31,539 bases of DNA, taken from assembly GCA_043747875.1 (NCBI GenBank), contig JAYTOI010000154.1, positions 1 through 31,539 on the forward strand, given 5' to 3'. The notes under the pieces were generated by a model. The model was not told where the DNA came from, searched no databases, and saw only the letters and a program-made list of their open reading frames with translations. The position numbers were made by a program, and so were the translations under genes. Position 1 is the first letter of the stretch. Every line of letters begins with the position of its first letter. The stretch is from CADEED01 sp043747875 (GTDB taxonomy: Bacteria > Pseudomonadota > Gammaproteobacteria > Steroidobacterales > Steroidobacteraceae). Below are positions 1 to 9,623 of the stretch, piece after piece.

Positions 1-19
1 CCGCTCGCTTGGTCGGCAT
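1..19 (-). CDS. Possible 5' end of a gene running off the left edge
   Basis: An ATG on the minus strand at 19-17 opens six codons (MPTKRA) before the window ends. A GGAG about ten bases upstream could serve as ribosome binding site, and a TATAAT hexamer lies about 54 bases upstream of the start codon. The product cannot be recognised from six residues. This rests only on start-site signals and may be chance. Confidence 0.25.
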
Positions 20-72
20 GTGTGTGTCGCTCCAGGCCCAAATCGGAAGGGGGCCGGTTTGCAGGACGCGGG

Positions 73-101
73 ATTATACCGGCGCGTTTTTAGGAGTACA
101 G
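73..101 (-). promoter_or_regulatory. Putative sigma70-type promoter reading left
   Basis: The minus strand carries a perfect TATAAT (plus-strand 73-78). Seventeen bases further upstream is CTGTAC (96-101), a poor -35 match. Transcription would start near position 66 and give a leader of roughly 47 bases before the possible ATG at 19. It sits downstream of queF, so it would serve the next leftward gene. The -10 is convincing; the -35 is not. Confidence 0.35.
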
Positions 102-145
102 CCGGCGAAAAACTCCGGCAAAAAGGTCAATTCCTCCGCTCTGTT

Positions 146-535
146 TCAGGGCAATTCAACGGCTTGCGCGGGAATCCATCCGCTTTTACGGCGCTGGACG
201 ATCACGGTGGTGTAAATACCGCCTCGAACATTGAACTTTCCCGCGAGCCGCAGGAAGCGGGGCGCACAGGCGTGAGCCAGATCATCGGCGATCTGATTCG
301 TGACCGCCTCATGGAAAGCGCCGCGGTCGCGATAGGACCACATATAGAGCTTCAATGACTTGAGCTCGACACATAAATCGTCCGGTACATATTCGAGCTC
401 GAATGTCGCGAAGTCGGGCTGTCCGGTTTTCGGACACAGACAGGTGAATTCGGGCAGCGTCATGCGAATCGTGTAATCGATTTTGCGGGCGGGATTCGGA
501 AAAGTTTCGAGTCCAGTGGAAGGTTGCGTCGACAT
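146..535 (-). CDS. queF: NADPH-dependent 7-cyano-7-deazaguanine reductase, short form (QueF)
   Basis: QueF reduces the nitrile of preQ0 to the amine preQ1 in queuosine biosynthesis, a cytosolic step before insertion into tRNA. The 129-aa product has the QueF core: FTCLCPKTGQPDFAT with the nucleophilic Cys, followed by the ELKSLKLYMWSYRD segment. Its length fits the single-domain YkvM-type family, not the about 280-aa bimodular E. coli form. I chose the ATG at 535 (MSTQPSTG). The frame stays open to a TTG at 574, but the extra 13 residues do not look like QueF. It is transcribed divergently from smc across about 117 bases. No strong ribosome binding site is visible. Confidence 0.93.
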   Translation of the reverse strand: MSTQPSTGLETFPNPARKIDYTIRMTLPEFTCLCPKTGQPDFATFELEYVPDDLCVELKSLKLYMWSYRDRGAFHEAVTNQIADDLAHACAPRFLRLAGKFNVRGGIYTTVIVQRRKSGWIPAQAVELP

Positions 536-652
536 GCTGTGCGGCCGGGATTTGTAGGCGCCATTCCCATGCAAGAACGGCAGCCCGAAAAAGATTGCGA
601 TTACTTTACACTACCGCGCCACTTCATCCGCTTCTCCGACACGGAAAAATAG

Positions 653-3600
653 ATGCGTCTGACCAAGATCAAAGTCGCCGGCTTCAAATCGTTCGCGGAT
701 CCGACCTCGGTCGGATTTCCGAGCAACCTCACCGGCGTCGTCGGGCCCAATGGCTGCGGCAAGTCGAACATCATCGACGCCGTGCGCTGGGTCATGGGTG
801 AGCTGTCGGCCAAGCATCTGCGCGGCGATTCGATGGCGGACGTCATCTTCAACGGCTCGGCGTCGCGCAAGCCGGTCGGCACCGCCTCCGTCGAGCTCGT
901 GTTCGACAACACCGACGGCAAACTCGGCGGGCCGTACGCCGAGTACGCGGAAGTGGCGCTGAAGCGCCTGGTGTCGCGCGACGGCTCTTCTAACTACTTC
1001 CTCAACGGCGCGCGCTGCCGCCGCAAGGACATCACGCAGCTGTTCCTCGGCACCGGTCTCGGCAGCCGCAGCTACGCCATCATCGAGCAGGGCATGATCT
1101 CGCGCGTCATCGAGGCCAAGGCCGACGACATGCGCATGTTCGTCGAAGAGGCGGCCGGCATCTCGCGCTACAAGGAGCGTCGCAAGGAAACCGAGGCGCG
1201 CATCTCCGACACGCGCGAGAACCTCGAACGCCTGCAGGACGTGCGCGACGAAGTCGACAAGCAGATCCGCCATCTGCAGCGCCAGGCCGCCACTGCGCGG
1301 CGTTACCAGACGCTCAAGGACACCGAGCGCCGCCTCACCGCGGAGCTGCTCGCGCTGCGGCTGCGCGAGATCGACAGCGGCGCCGAGGTGCAGGACAGCG
1401 CGGTGCGCGAGTGCGAGCTCAAGATGCAGCAGGCGCTGGCTGATCTGCGCGCCAGTGAAGCCGCCATCGAGACGCAGCGCGTCTATCAGAACGAGCAGTC
1501 GGAGCGCGTGAGCGCCGTGCAGGGGCGCTACTACGAAGTGGGCGCCGAGATCAGCCGCACCGAACAATCCATCACCCACACGCGAGAACTGCGCGAGCAG
1601 CAGCGCAAAGAGCTCACGCAGGCGCGCGCCTCGCTCTCCGAGCTCGGCAGCCACATCGAACGCGACGAGCGCCAGATCGCCTCGCTGCGTGCCGAAATCG
1701 AGCGTCTCGCGCCCGAGCTCGAGCGGGCCCAGACGGCCGAATCCGGACTCAACGAGGGTCTCGCGAGCGCCGAGCAGGCGCTGGCCGATTGGCAACAGCG
1801 CTGGGAGGCGTTCAACCGCGAGCAGGGCGCCGCGCACCAGACCACGCAGGTCGAGCGCGCGCGCATCGAGCAGCTCGAGAACCAACTGCGCCGGCTCGCG
1901 AGCCAGGCCGATCGTCTGGCGGTCGAGCGCGATGCGCTCATGGCGCAGGAAAGCTCCGCGCTGCTCGCGCAGCTCACCGAGAAGGAATCGATGGCGCGCG
2001 GCTCAGCCGACGAGCTGTCGCGCGCGCTCACCGCTGCGCTCGACCGTTCGCAGAAGCTGCGCGCCGCGCAATTCGACGCGGAGAGCCGCCTCGAGAGCTC
2101 GCGCACCGAACGCGACAAGCGTCGCGCCGAAGCGGTTTCGCTCGAAGCCTTGCAAAAGGCCGCGCTCGGGCGCGGCGACACGCGCACCACTGAATGGCTC
2201 GCGAGCTCCGGGCTCGAGCGCCAGCCGCGGCTCGCGTCGCAGCTGTCGGTGCGCGATGGGTGGGAGCGCGCCGTCGAGACGGCGCTCGGCGACTATCTCG
2301 AGGCGCTGTGTGTCGACGAGCTCGACGCGGTGGCCGACCGGCTGCAGAGTCTGCCCGCGGGCCGCGTCTCGCTGCTGCAGGCCGGCGGTCACATCGACGC
2401 CGACGGCACACCGGGCATGCTGGCCGGAGTCGTCAGCGGTCCCGCAGCAATCGTGCGGCTGTTGTCGCGCGTGCGTCTCGCCGAGACGCTGGCGGCGGCG
2501 CTTGCGATGCGGTCCGGGCTCGCCAACGACGAATCGGTCATCACGCGCACGGGCGAGTGGATAGGCCGCGACTGGCTGCGCGTCAATCGCGGTGGCGACC
2601 CGCACTCGGGCATCCTCGAGCGCGAGCAGCGCCTGAAGCAGTTGCGCGCGGATCTGACCCGCAGCGAAGAAAACACGCGCGACATGGAAGGGCGCCTGGC
2701 CGCCTGTCGCGAAGACCTCGCGACCGCCGAGCGCGAGCGCGATGCGGCCCAGAGCCGCATCCAGGGCGCGCACCGCGAGCACGCCGACGTACTCGGACAG
2801 CTCGAAGGCGAGCGCGCACGTTCGCAGGAATCCACCTTGCGCCGCGAGCGGCTCGAGGAAGACGCTGCCGAGGTCACTCGCGAGACCGGCTTGGGTCAGG
2901 ACGCGCTGGCGCGCGCCCGGGCCGAGCTGGACCGCGGGCTGGTGGCGCTCGACGCGCTCGACTCGCGTCGCGCGGAGCTCGAGGGCGAGCGTGAAGATCG
3001 GCGCGAGGCGGTGCAGTCCGCGCGCGCGCAGTGGCAGGCCGCGCAGATCACGAGCCGCGACCTGCTGATCCGCATCGAGTCGCGCCGTTCGAGCGACTCT
3101 TCGATGACCGTCGGACTCAAGCGCATGGCTGACCAGCGCGCGCAGGCGCAGACGCGCGGCGCCGAGCTCGAGGCCGCACTCTCCGATGGCGATCTGCCCA
3201 TCGTCGAGCTCGAAGGCAAGCTGCGTGATTTCCTCGAGCGCCGGCTCGAGATCGAATCCGAACTCGGCACCGAGCGCCGCGCGCTCGAGGAGGCGGATGC
3301 CTCGTTGCGCTCGCTCGACGAGAAACGCCTCGATGCCGAGACGCGCGTGGGCAATGCACGCGCGGGCGTGGAGCAGGCGCGGCTTGCGGCGCAGGAATCG
3401 CGGGTACGGCGCGAGGGCATCGTCGAGCAGTTCGCCGCCACCCGCTTCGATCTCGCGGAAGTGCTCGCCGGCCTCGCGGCCGACGCCGCCGTGCCGGCCT
3501 GGGAGGAATCCCTGTCCGTCGCGCGCGCCGATCTCGAGAAGCTGGGTCAGGTCAACCTCGCAGCCATCGACGAGCTCAAGGAATCCAGCGAGCGCAAGGA

Positions 3601-4156
3601 ATACCTGGACCGCCAGTTCGCCGACGTCACCTCCGCGCTCACCACGCTCGAAGAGGCGATGAGCAAGATCGACAAGGAAACGCGCACGCGTTTCGAGGAC
3701 ACGTTCAATCGCATCAACAACGGCCTGAAGGACAAATTCCCGAAGCTGTTCGGCGGCGGTCACGCGTACCTGGAGCTGGTCGGCGATGACGTGCTCGGTG
3801 CCGGCGTCGCCGTCATGGCGCGCCCGCCCGGCAAGCGCAACTCGAGCATCCATCAGCTTTCGGGCGGCGAGAAGGCGCTCACGGCGGTCGCGCTGGTGTT
3901 CGCGATCTTCGAGCTGAATCCCGCGCCGTTCTGCCTGCTCGACGAAGTCGACGCGCCGCTCGACGAGCACAACGTCGGCCGCTTCTGCGACATCGTCAAG
4001 CAGATGTCGGAGCGCGTGCAGTTCATCTTCATCACGCACAACAAGGCCACCATGGAGCTCGCCTCTCAGCTGCTCGGCGTCACCATGACGGAGCCCGGTT
4101 GCTCGCGCCTCGTGTCCGTCGACGTCGATGAGGCGATGCGGATGGCGACCGCGTAA
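653..4156 (+). CDS. smc: Chromosome segregation ATPase SMC
   Basis: SMC is the long-armed ATPase that, with ScpA and ScpB, folds and segregates the chromosome. The 1167-aa protein shows the full family layout. The N-terminal ATPase half has Walker A GPNGCGKSN at residues 31-39. Two long coiled-coil arms, rich in Glu, Arg and Ala, flank a hinge at about 500-660. The C-terminal half has the signature LSGGEK near 1069-1074 and Walker B LLDEVDAPLDEHN near 1095-1107. The length is normal. Only a weak ribosome binding site (cGGA) precedes the ATG. zipA follows after 9 bases, suggesting an smc-zipA-ligA operon. The partner gene scpA begins at 30610, on the far side of the NRPS cluster. Confidence 0.98.
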   Translation: MRLTKIKVAGFKSFADPTSVGFPSNLTGVVGPNGCGKSNIIDAVRWVMGELSAKHLRGDSMADVIFNGSASRKPVGTASVELVFDNTDGKLGGPYAEYAEVALKRLVSRDGSSNYFLNGARCRRKDITQLFLGTGLGSRSYAIIEQGMISRVIEAKADDMRMFVEEAAGISRYKERRKETEARISDTRENLERLQDVRDEVDKQIRHLQRQAATARRYQTLKDTERRLTAELLALRLREIDSGAEVQDSAVRECELKMQQALADLRASEAAIETQRVYQNEQSERVSAVQGRYYEVGAEISRTEQSITHTRELREQQRKELTQARASLSELGSHIERDERQIASLRAEIERLAPELERAQTAESGLNEGLASAEQALADWQQRWEAFNREQGAAHQTTQVERARIEQLENQLRRLASQADRLAVERDALMAQESSALLAQLTEKESMARGSADELSRALTAALDRSQKLRAAQFDAESRLESSRTERDKRRAEAVSLEALQKAALGRGDTRTTEWLASSGLERQPRLASQLSVRDGWERAVETALGDYLEALCVDELDAVADRLQSLPAGRVSLLQAGGHIDADGTPGMLAGVVSGPAAIVRLLSRVRLAETLAAALAMRSGLANDESVITRTGEWIGRDWLRVNRGGDPHSGILEREQRLKQLRADLTRSEENTRDMEGRLAACREDLATAERERDAAQSRIQGAHREHADVLGQLEGERARSQESTLRRERLEEDAAEVTRETGLGQDALARARAELDRGLVALDALDSRRAELEGEREDRREAVQSARAQWQAAQITSRDLLIRIESRRSSDSSMTVGLKRMADQRAQAQTRGAELEAALSDGDLPIVELEGKLRDFLERRLEIESELGTERRALEEADASLRSLDEKRLDAETRVGNARAGVEQARLAAQESRVRREGIVEQFAATRFDLAEVLAGLAADAAVPAWEESLSVARADLEKLGQVNLAAIDELKESSERKEYLDRQFADVTSALTTLEEAMSKIDKETRTRFEDTFNRINNGLKDKFPKLFGGGHAYLELVGDDVLGAGVAVMARPPGKRNSSIHQLSGGEKALTAVALVFAIFELNPAPFCLLDEVDAPLDEHNVGRFCDIVKQMSERVQFIFITHNKATMELASQLLGVTMTEPGCSRLVSVDVDEAMRMATA

Positions 4157-4165
4157 GAAGAGCGC

Positions 4166-5071
4166 ATGCCGGAGCTGCGCATCATTCTCCTCATCGTCGG
4201 CGTGCTGTTCATCGCCGGCATCGCGGCGTTCGAATGGTGGCGGAATCGCGGCGTGCGTGCCTACGCCGCGCCGCGCCAGGATTCCGGCTCCGATCCCGCC
4301 TCGTCCGCGCACACGCTGGCGCCGCGCACGCCGCTGCCCGAGATCAGCGCCGCGCGCGAGCCGCGCTCGACGCAGCCGGACTCGCTGCCCGTCATCGAGA
4401 TCGCGTATTCCGAGATGACCTGGGCGGAGCGGCAGGGCGCCGGCGCCAACGCCGGCATCGCGGTGTCGGGCGACGTCGCGGTAGATAGGCCGCTCGACAA
4501 CACCTCGACGCAGTCGATCTTGCGCGCGCACGACATGCCCGCGAACGAGCCATACGTCGGCCAGGACGACGAGATCTCCGAAGTGCGCGTGTTCGACGAG
4601 CAGCCGGTGGTGGGGCCGAAGCTCGTGCTCTCGTGGCCCGAGGAAGGCGAGCGGCGCATCGTCACGCTGCGCGTCATGCCGCGGCGCGAGCCACGTTTCG
4701 CGGGGCGTGCGCTGCGCCAGGCATTCGCGAGCACAGGCTTCTGGCACGGCCCGCTCGACATCTATCACCTGCCCGATTCCCAAGGCCGCGTCGTACTGAG
4801 TGCCGCGGCACTGGCGCAGCCGGGTACGTTCGATCCGTCGATCATGGATTCACAACGTTTCTCGGGGCTCAACCTGTTCGCCGTGCTGCCGGGGCCGATG
4901 GGTCAGCGCGAGACGTTCGAGGAGTTGATCCACGCGGCGCGCACGCTGGGCGAGCGACTCGACGGCTCGATAAGCGATCAGCATGGCGATGAGCTCACGC
5001 CCGAGCGCATCGCGCGGCTGCGGCAATCGCTCGAAGGACCGGCCACCGAGCGGGCCGCCGGCGAGCCGTGA
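4166..5071 (+). CDS. zipA: Cell division protein ZipA
   Basis: ZipA anchors FtsZ to the inner membrane at the division septum and is essentially restricted to Gammaproteobacteria, which supports the class assignment. The 301-aa protein has an N-terminal membrane segment (about residues 5-22, ending EWWRNR), a linker rich in Pro, Ala and acidic residues, and a C-terminal ZipA domain (about 155-290). That domain includes FASTGFWHGPLDIYHL and the FSGLNLFAVLPGPM segment. Linker sequence varies widely in the family, so the conserved ends carry the call. Its stop codon overlaps the GTG of ligA, so the two are probably translationally coupled. Confidence 0.94.
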   Translation: MPELRIILLIVGVLFIAGIAAFEWWRNRGVRAYAAPRQDSGSDPASSAHTLAPRTPLPEISAAREPRSTQPDSLPVIEIAYSEMTWAERQGAGANAGIAVSGDVAVDRPLDNTSTQSILRAHDMPANEPYVGQDDEISEVRVFDEQPVVGPKLVLSWPEEGERRIVTLRVMPRREPRFAGRALRQAFASTGFWHGPLDIYHLPDSQGRVVLSAAALAQPGTFDPSIMDSQRFSGLNLFAVLPGPMGQRETFEELIHAARTLGERLDGSISDQHGDELTPERIARLRQSLEGPATERAAGEP

Positions 5072-7113
5072 CGCGTTCGAACGTCGCCGCGAACGCCGCT
5101 TCTCAGCGCGCCGCCCAGCTTCGCGAAGAGATTGCCGGACACGATTACCGCTACTACGTGCTCAGCGAGCCCGCGGTACCCGACGCCGAGTACGACCGGC
5201 TCATGAACGAGCTGCGGCAGATCGAGGCTGCGCATCCCGAGCTCGTCGTGCCCGACTCTCCCACGCAGCGCGTGAGCGGCACGGCTTCACCCGAATTCGC
5301 GGAAGTGCGGCACGCGTTGCCCATGCTCTCGCTCGCCAACGGTTTCAGCGAAGCGGACCTCGTCGATTTCGACCGCAAGGTGCGCGAGCGCCTCGGTGCC
5401 GCTGGGCCGATCGAGTACGCGGCGGAGCCGAAGCTCGACGGGCTGGCGATCTCCGTGCTGTATCGCGACGGGGTGCTCGAGCGCGCCGCCACGCGTGGCG
5501 ACGGCGTGACCGGTGAGGATGTCACGCCGAATGTCGCGACGATCCGCGGCGTGCCGCGCCGCCTGCGCGGCACGCCACCAGCCGTGCTCGAAGTGCGCGG
5601 CGAGGTGTTCCTGCCGTACGCGGGCTTCGAGAAGATGAACGCGGTGGCGGCCGAGCGCGGTGAGAAGACCTACGTGAATCCGCGCAATGCCGCCTCGGGC
5701 AGCCTGCGGCAGCTCGACCCGCGCATCACTGCGGCGCGGCCGCTGGACTTGTTCTTCTACTCGGTGGGCGTCGTCGAAGGCGGCGAGTTGCCGCTGCTGC
5801 ACAGCGCGCTCGCGCCCTGGCTCAATTCCTTCGGCCTGCGCAGCCAGGCGGCCAAACGCGTCACCGGCGTCGAAGGCTGCCTCGAGTTCCACCGCGACAT
5901 CGGTGCGCGGCGCTCGCAGCTGCCGTACCAGATCGACGGCGTCGTCTACAAGGTAGATAGACGTGCCGACCAGGAGAAGCTCGGGTTCGTGTCGCGCGCG
6001 CCGCGCTGGGCGCTGGCGCACAAGTTCCCGGCGGAAGAAGAGATGACGATCCTCGAGAACGTGCAGTTCAACGTCGGGCGCACCGGCGCGCTCACGCCGG
6101 CCGCGGTCCTCAAGCCCGTGTTCGTCGGCGGCGTCACCGTGAGCAACGCGACGCTGCACAACATGGACGAAGTGGCGCGCAAGGGTTTCATGATCGGCGA
6201 CACCGTCGTCGTGCGCCGCGCTGGCGATGTGATCCCCGAGGTGGTCGCGCCCGTGCTGGAGCGCCGGCCCGCGGACGCGCAGCCCATCGTGATGCCGTCG
6301 CTGTGTCCGGTGTGCGGTTCGCCCGTGGCGCGCGAAGCAGACCAGGCCGTCTACAAGTGCACCGGCGGAGTGCTCAAGTGCCGCGCGCAGCGCGCCGAGT
6401 GGGTCATGCACTTCGCGGGACGCCGCGCGATGGACGTCGAAGGTCTCGGCGAGAAGCTCATCGAGCAACTGGTTGCGGACGGCACGGTCTCCACGCCCGC
6501 CGATTTGTACTCGCTGGAAGCGGCGACGCTGGCCGAGCGCGAGCGCATGGGCGAGAAGTCGGCGCAGAATGTCGTCGACGCGGTGATGCGCAGCAGGAAG
6601 ACGACGCTGCCCAGGCTGCTGTTCGCACTGGGAATTCCCCAGGTGGGCGAATCGACGGCGCGCGCGCTGGCGGAGCAGTTCGGCAGCCTCGAGAAGCTGC
6701 AGGCCGCGAGCGCTGCGCAGATCGAGGAAACGCCGGACGTCGGCCCGATCGTCTCGCATTCGGCGTTCGAATTCCTGCAGAGCGAGCTCGGGAAGGCGCT
6801 GATCGACAAACTACTGGCGGCGGGCGTGGTCTACGAGAAGATCGACGTGAAGGAACGCGAGAGCCTGCCGCTCGCCGGGCTCACCTTCGTCATCACCGGT
6901 ACCTTGTCCGGGCTGCAGCGCGAGCCCGCAGAGGAGGCGCTGCGCACGCTGGGCGCAAAGGTGTCGGGCAGCGTGTCGAAGAAGACCAGTTTCCTGGTCG
7001 TCGGCGCGGATGCGGGCTCCAAGCTCGCGAAGGCGCAATCGCTCGGCGTGCGCATCCTCGACGAAGCCGCGCTCCAGAAGATCCTGGAAACAAGAAGCCC
7101 TCCGGGAGTTTGA
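5068..7113 (+). CDS. ligA: NAD+-dependent DNA ligase LigA
   Basis: LigA seals nicks in replication and repair using NAD+ to adenylate its active-site lysine. The 681-aa length is typical. In order are an Ia domain binding NMN (HDYRYYVLSEPAVPDAEYDRL, residues 25-45), the nucleotidyltransferase domain with active-site EPKLDG (Lys122), an OB fold, a four-Cys zinc finger beginning CPVCG near residue 413, helix-hairpin-helix repeats, and a C-terminal BRCT domain (LAGLTFVITGTLSG onward). The GTG start at 5068 overlaps the zipA stop as GTGA. It is the last gene of the left housekeeping block. A gap of about 156 bases with no clear gene separates it from the biosynthetic cluster. Confidence 0.98.
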   Translation: MTRSNVAANAASQRAAQLREEIAGHDYRYYVLSEPAVPDAEYDRLMNELRQIEAAHPELVVPDSPTQRVSGTASPEFAEVRHALPMLSLANGFSEADLVDFDRKVRERLGAAGPIEYAAEPKLDGLAISVLYRDGVLERAATRGDGVTGEDVTPNVATIRGVPRRLRGTPPAVLEVRGEVFLPYAGFEKMNAVAAERGEKTYVNPRNAASGSLRQLDPRITAARPLDLFFYSVGVVEGGELPLLHSALAPWLNSFGLRSQAAKRVTGVEGCLEFHRDIGARRSQLPYQIDGVVYKVDRRADQEKLGFVSRAPRWALAHKFPAEEEMTILENVQFNVGRTGALTPAAVLKPVFVGGVTVSNATLHNMDEVARKGFMIGDTVVVRRAGDVIPEVVAPVLERRPADAQPIVMPSLCPVCGSPVAREADQAVYKCTGGVLKCRAQRAEWVMHFAGRRAMDVEGLGEKLIEQLVADGTVSTPADLYSLEAATLAERERMGEKSAQNVVDAVMRSRKTTLPRLLFALGIPQVGESTARALAEQFGSLEKLQAASAAQIEETPDVGPIVSHSAFEFLQSELGKALIDKLLAAGVVYEKIDVKERESLPLAGLTFVITGTLSGLQREPAEEALRTLGAKVSGSVSKKTSFLVVGADAGSKLAKAQSLGVRILDEAALQKILETRSPPGV

Positions 7114-7269
7114 AAAGGCGCCGTCGTACCGACACGGTGCGCATCCGGAATCGGCCGCGCGCCCCGACCGCGCTTCCATATCGATGCGGGTCATGCTTTG
7201 ATCGGCGCCCGCATCGGTGGGTACGCCTCACCGCGCAATGACACGGACCGTCACAGACAACGCACAGTG

Positions 7270-8109
7270 ATGAAAACGGAGTTGGTGATCACCAGCGACG
7301 ATCTCGGCATGACGCTCAGCGTCAATCGCGGAATCGATCGGGCGCGCGCGCTTGGCGCGCTGACCAGCACCAACTTCATGGTTCCCTGTCCCTGGTTCGA
7401 GCACTCGGCCCGGCTGTTTCGCGACGCCGAGATCGATCTCGGCGTGCATCTCACATTGACCTGCGAATGGTCGAGCTACAAATGGCGACCGCTCACTCGC
7501 GCGCCTTCGCTGCTCGCGGCGGATGGCTGCATGTACCGCACGGTGCGCGAGCTCATGCATGGCGCGCGCGCGGAGGACATTCGCGCAGAATGTCGCGAGC
7601 AGATCGCGATGGCATTGCGGCGCAACCTTCGCATCAGCTACGTGGACGTGCACATGTGCATCCCCACGATCCGGGAGCAGGGAAGTGGCGGCGCGCTCCT
7701 CGCGAATGCCGACTTCGAGCTCGCGCTCATGAACATCGTGAACGGCATCGCCCGCGAATTCGGGCTCGCCTATCCCTATGCGTTGCAGGGCGATCGTCTC
7801 GAGCATTTCCGTTCCGCGCTGTCGATCTCGGGGAAGAGCCGGGACCACGTCGAGCAGTACCTGCGCGCGCTCGAGCCGGGGGTGCATCACCTGAGCTGCC
7901 ACTGCGCCGTGGAATCGGATGAGCAGGACCATCTATCCGAGCCTGAGGCAGCGGAGTATCCGTGGTCGTTGCCGTACCGAAGCGAAGATCTGCGCACTAT
8001 TACCTCGAGCTGGTTCAGGGACCTGCTCGCGGCGCAGGGAGTGTCGCTGGTGCGCATGCCGTTCACCGCGCCGGGAGCGGCTGCCACTTCGCCAGGTCGG
8101 GCCCGATGA
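7270..8109 (+). CDS. ChbG/YdjC/HpnK-family carbohydrate deacetylase
   Basis: Family members remove N-acetyl groups from sugars; E. coli ChbG deacetylates chitobiose and chitotriose. The 279-aa protein opens with the family's metal-site strand VITSDDLGMTLSVNRGI (Asp10/Asp11), then GVHLTLTCEW (His60) and DVHMC (Asp126, His128). Near the end HHLSCHCAVE sits where relatives have a His-containing loop. I chose the ATG at 7270 because the family begins at this strand; the frame is open upstream to 7198 but that extension has no family likeness. No strong ribosome binding site is seen. Its stop overlaps the next gene's ATG (ATGA). Its presence beside a chitin-synthase-like gene suggests a GlcNAc-containing substrate, which is inference. 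Confidence 0.85.
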   Translation: MKTELVITSDDLGMTLSVNRGIDRARALGALTSTNFMVPCPWFEHSARLFRDAEIDLGVHLTLTCEWSSYKWRPLTRAPSLLAADGCMYRTVRELMHGARAEDIRAECREQIAMALRRNLRISYVDVHMCIPTIREQGSGGALLANADFELALMNIVNGIAREFGLAYPYALQGDRLEHFRSALSISGKSRDHVEQYLRALEPGVHHLSCHCAVESDEQDHLSEPEAAEYPWSLPYRSEDLRTITSSWFRDLLAAQGVSLVRMPFTAPGAAATSPGRAR

Positions 8110-9461
8110 GCGGCAGGGTCGACCTCGCTGTCGTCGGCGTCGGCTTGTCCGGCGCGCGTGCAATCAAGGAGCTGATCGATCTTCTCGCTGCCAGCCAGCG
8201 CTGTTTTCCGCGCCCCTTGCGCGTTGCGCTCATCGATCCGGCAGGCGAACCGGGACGCGGCGTGCCGTACGGCACGCGTTCCGACCGCCGCGCGCTGCTC
8301 ATCGAAACGCTGGAGGAGACGCGGTGTCCGGAATTCGCGCGCTGGATCGACGCGAACCGCCAGCTGCTGGCCGGCATGGAACGCTCGTCGGATGCCGACG
8401 ACCGGGCGTGGTATCGCCGGAATGCCGCCGCGCTGGCGCGCGGCGAGTTGGCGCAGCTCTATCTACCCAGGCATGTCTTCGGCACATTCTCCGCACTGGA
8501 GCTCGAAGCAGCGTTGGAGCGCGGACGCGCGCGCGGCTTGTTGAGCGCCACGACACGCCGCGCCGAAGTCATCGACATCGAGCCGCTGTCATCCGGCTAC
8601 CGATTGCGATGCGCCGACGGTGGCCTGCTCGACTGCGGACACGTGCTGCTCGCGGTCGGATCCATTCCACGCGGCGACCAGTTCCTGCGCGCGCTCGATG
8701 CCGGATTGCAGCACCGCTACATCAGCGACCACACGTATTGCGGGAGTTTTCGCCTTCGTGATGCGCTCGATGAGTTTCAGCGGCGCGCGCCCGCGGGGCC
8801 GGTGCGCCTCGTGATCATCGGCGCCGCGGCTTCGGCGATCGAGAGTCTGTACTGCGCCATGAATCATCCACCGCTTTCGCAACGCATCGAGAGCGTGATC
8901 ACGATATCGCGCAGCGGCATGTTACCGAACGGGCTCACCGGGAATCGCGGCGCCGCACCCTCGGACTACGCGCGGCTGCGCACCTCGGCCGACGTTTATG
9001 TGGCGGCCGCGCGGGAGCTGCTCGAACAAGGCCGCCTGGACATCATGCCCGCGTTGATCGACTCGATCACGGGCGAGGCCGACGCGCTGCGCCTGGATGT
9101 GTCCGACACTCTCGATGCGCGGCGCCGGCAGGTCATAGCCGACCTGGTGATCAATTGTTCGGGAGCTGGCGATGTGCACACGACCACTTCGCGATTGTTG
9201 AACGCGCTCGGGCGGAAGCTTGCGCTTCGCCGTCAGGGGCGTGGATTTCTGTCGCACGTGGACAAATCGCTGGTCCAGTGGCCGCGGGTGTTTCTCGCGG
9301 GGCCGCTCCTCAATGAAGGTGACGCCGCGAAAGACGTGGAGAGCATCAGCGCGGCATTCAGGGCCGGTCGGGAGTTGGGCCGCGCACTGGCCGCGGCCTT
9401 GATGGATGACATCGGTACGCGCGCGGAAGTGTTGACCGTCAATTCGGCGGCAGGAAAATAA
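8106..9461 (+). CDS. FAD/NAD(P)-binding oxidoreductase (NAD_binding_9 type)
   Basis: The 451-aa protein begins with a dinucleotide-binding fold, VDLAVVGVGLSGARAIKEL (GxGxxG, Gly11/13/16). It then has DPAGEPGRGVPYGT (about residues 44-57), the hallmark of the FAD_NAD_binding_9 family. A second nucleotide-binding stretch is LVIIGAAASAIESLY (about 237-251). A later ATG-like motif, LVINCSGAGDVH, also fits flavoprotein monooxygenase relatives such as ornithine and lysine N-hydroxylases. The substrate is unknown; in this cluster it is probably a tailoring or precursor oxidase. The ATG at 8106 overlaps the deacetylase stop by 4 bases. A longer reading from 7962 lies inside the deacetylase gene and is discarded. 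Confidence 0.8.
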   Translation: MSGRVDLAVVGVGLSGARAIKELIDLLAASQRCFPRPLRVALIDPAGEPGRGVPYGTRSDRRALLIETLEETRCPEFARWIDANRQLLAGMERSSDADDRAWYRRNAAALARGELAQLYLPRHVFGTFSALELEAALERGRARGLLSATTRRAEVIDIEPLSSGYRLRCADGGLLDCGHVLLAVGSIPRGDQFLRALDAGLQHRYISDHTYCGSFRLRDALDEFQRRAPAGPVRLVIIGAAASAIESLYCAMNHPPLSQRIESVITISRSGMLPNGLTGNRGAAPSDYARLRTSADVYVAAARELLEQGRLDIMPALIDSITGEADALRLDVSDTLDARRRQVIADLVINCSGAGDVHTTTSRLLNALGRKLALRRQGRGFLSHVDKSLVQWPRVFLAGPLLNEGDAAKDVESISAAFRAGRELGRALAAALMDDIGTRAEVLTVNSAAGK

Positions 9462-9462
9462 T
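9432..9462 (+). promoter_or_regulatory. Possible promoter for the VOC-NRPS part of the cluster
   Basis: TTGACC (9432-9437, 5 of 6 matches to the sigma70 -35) and AATAAT (9457-9462, 5 of 6 to the -10) are separated by 19 bases, slightly long. They overlap the end of the flavoprotein gene and precede a 162-base gap rich in A and T at its start. Transcription from here would give a leader of about 150 bases before the VOC gene. This is the largest gap inside the cluster, so an internal promoter is reasonable but unproven. Confidence 0.3.
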
Positions 9463-9623
9463 ATTGAAAGTTGTTTGCATTAACGTCGCGGCACGGGCAG
9501 AATTTTCGCCACTTCGCCGCCACCTCATCGTGGATGGCAAAAAGCCAAGAATTGTTAGGGAAGCGTCCGATGCCGTCGCGTGTGCTGCGGCAGCGGGATC
9601 ATCACGGAAGATGAGGGGTCACG

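Noticed and set aside
101..119. GCCGG/CCGGC hairpin after queF as a terminator
   Set aside because: It is followed by A on the plus strand and has no T run after it on the minus strand.
2003..4783. 926-residue open frame on the minus strand opposite smc and zipA
   Set aside because: It is a GC-driven antisense shadow: composition is Arg, Ala and His rich with no family motifs, and the opposite strand encodes clear SMC and ZipA.
7114..7269. Gap between ligA and the deacetylase gene as a cluster promoter region
   Set aside because: I could not find a convincing -35/-10 pair; it may hold the promoter but nothing specific can be shown.
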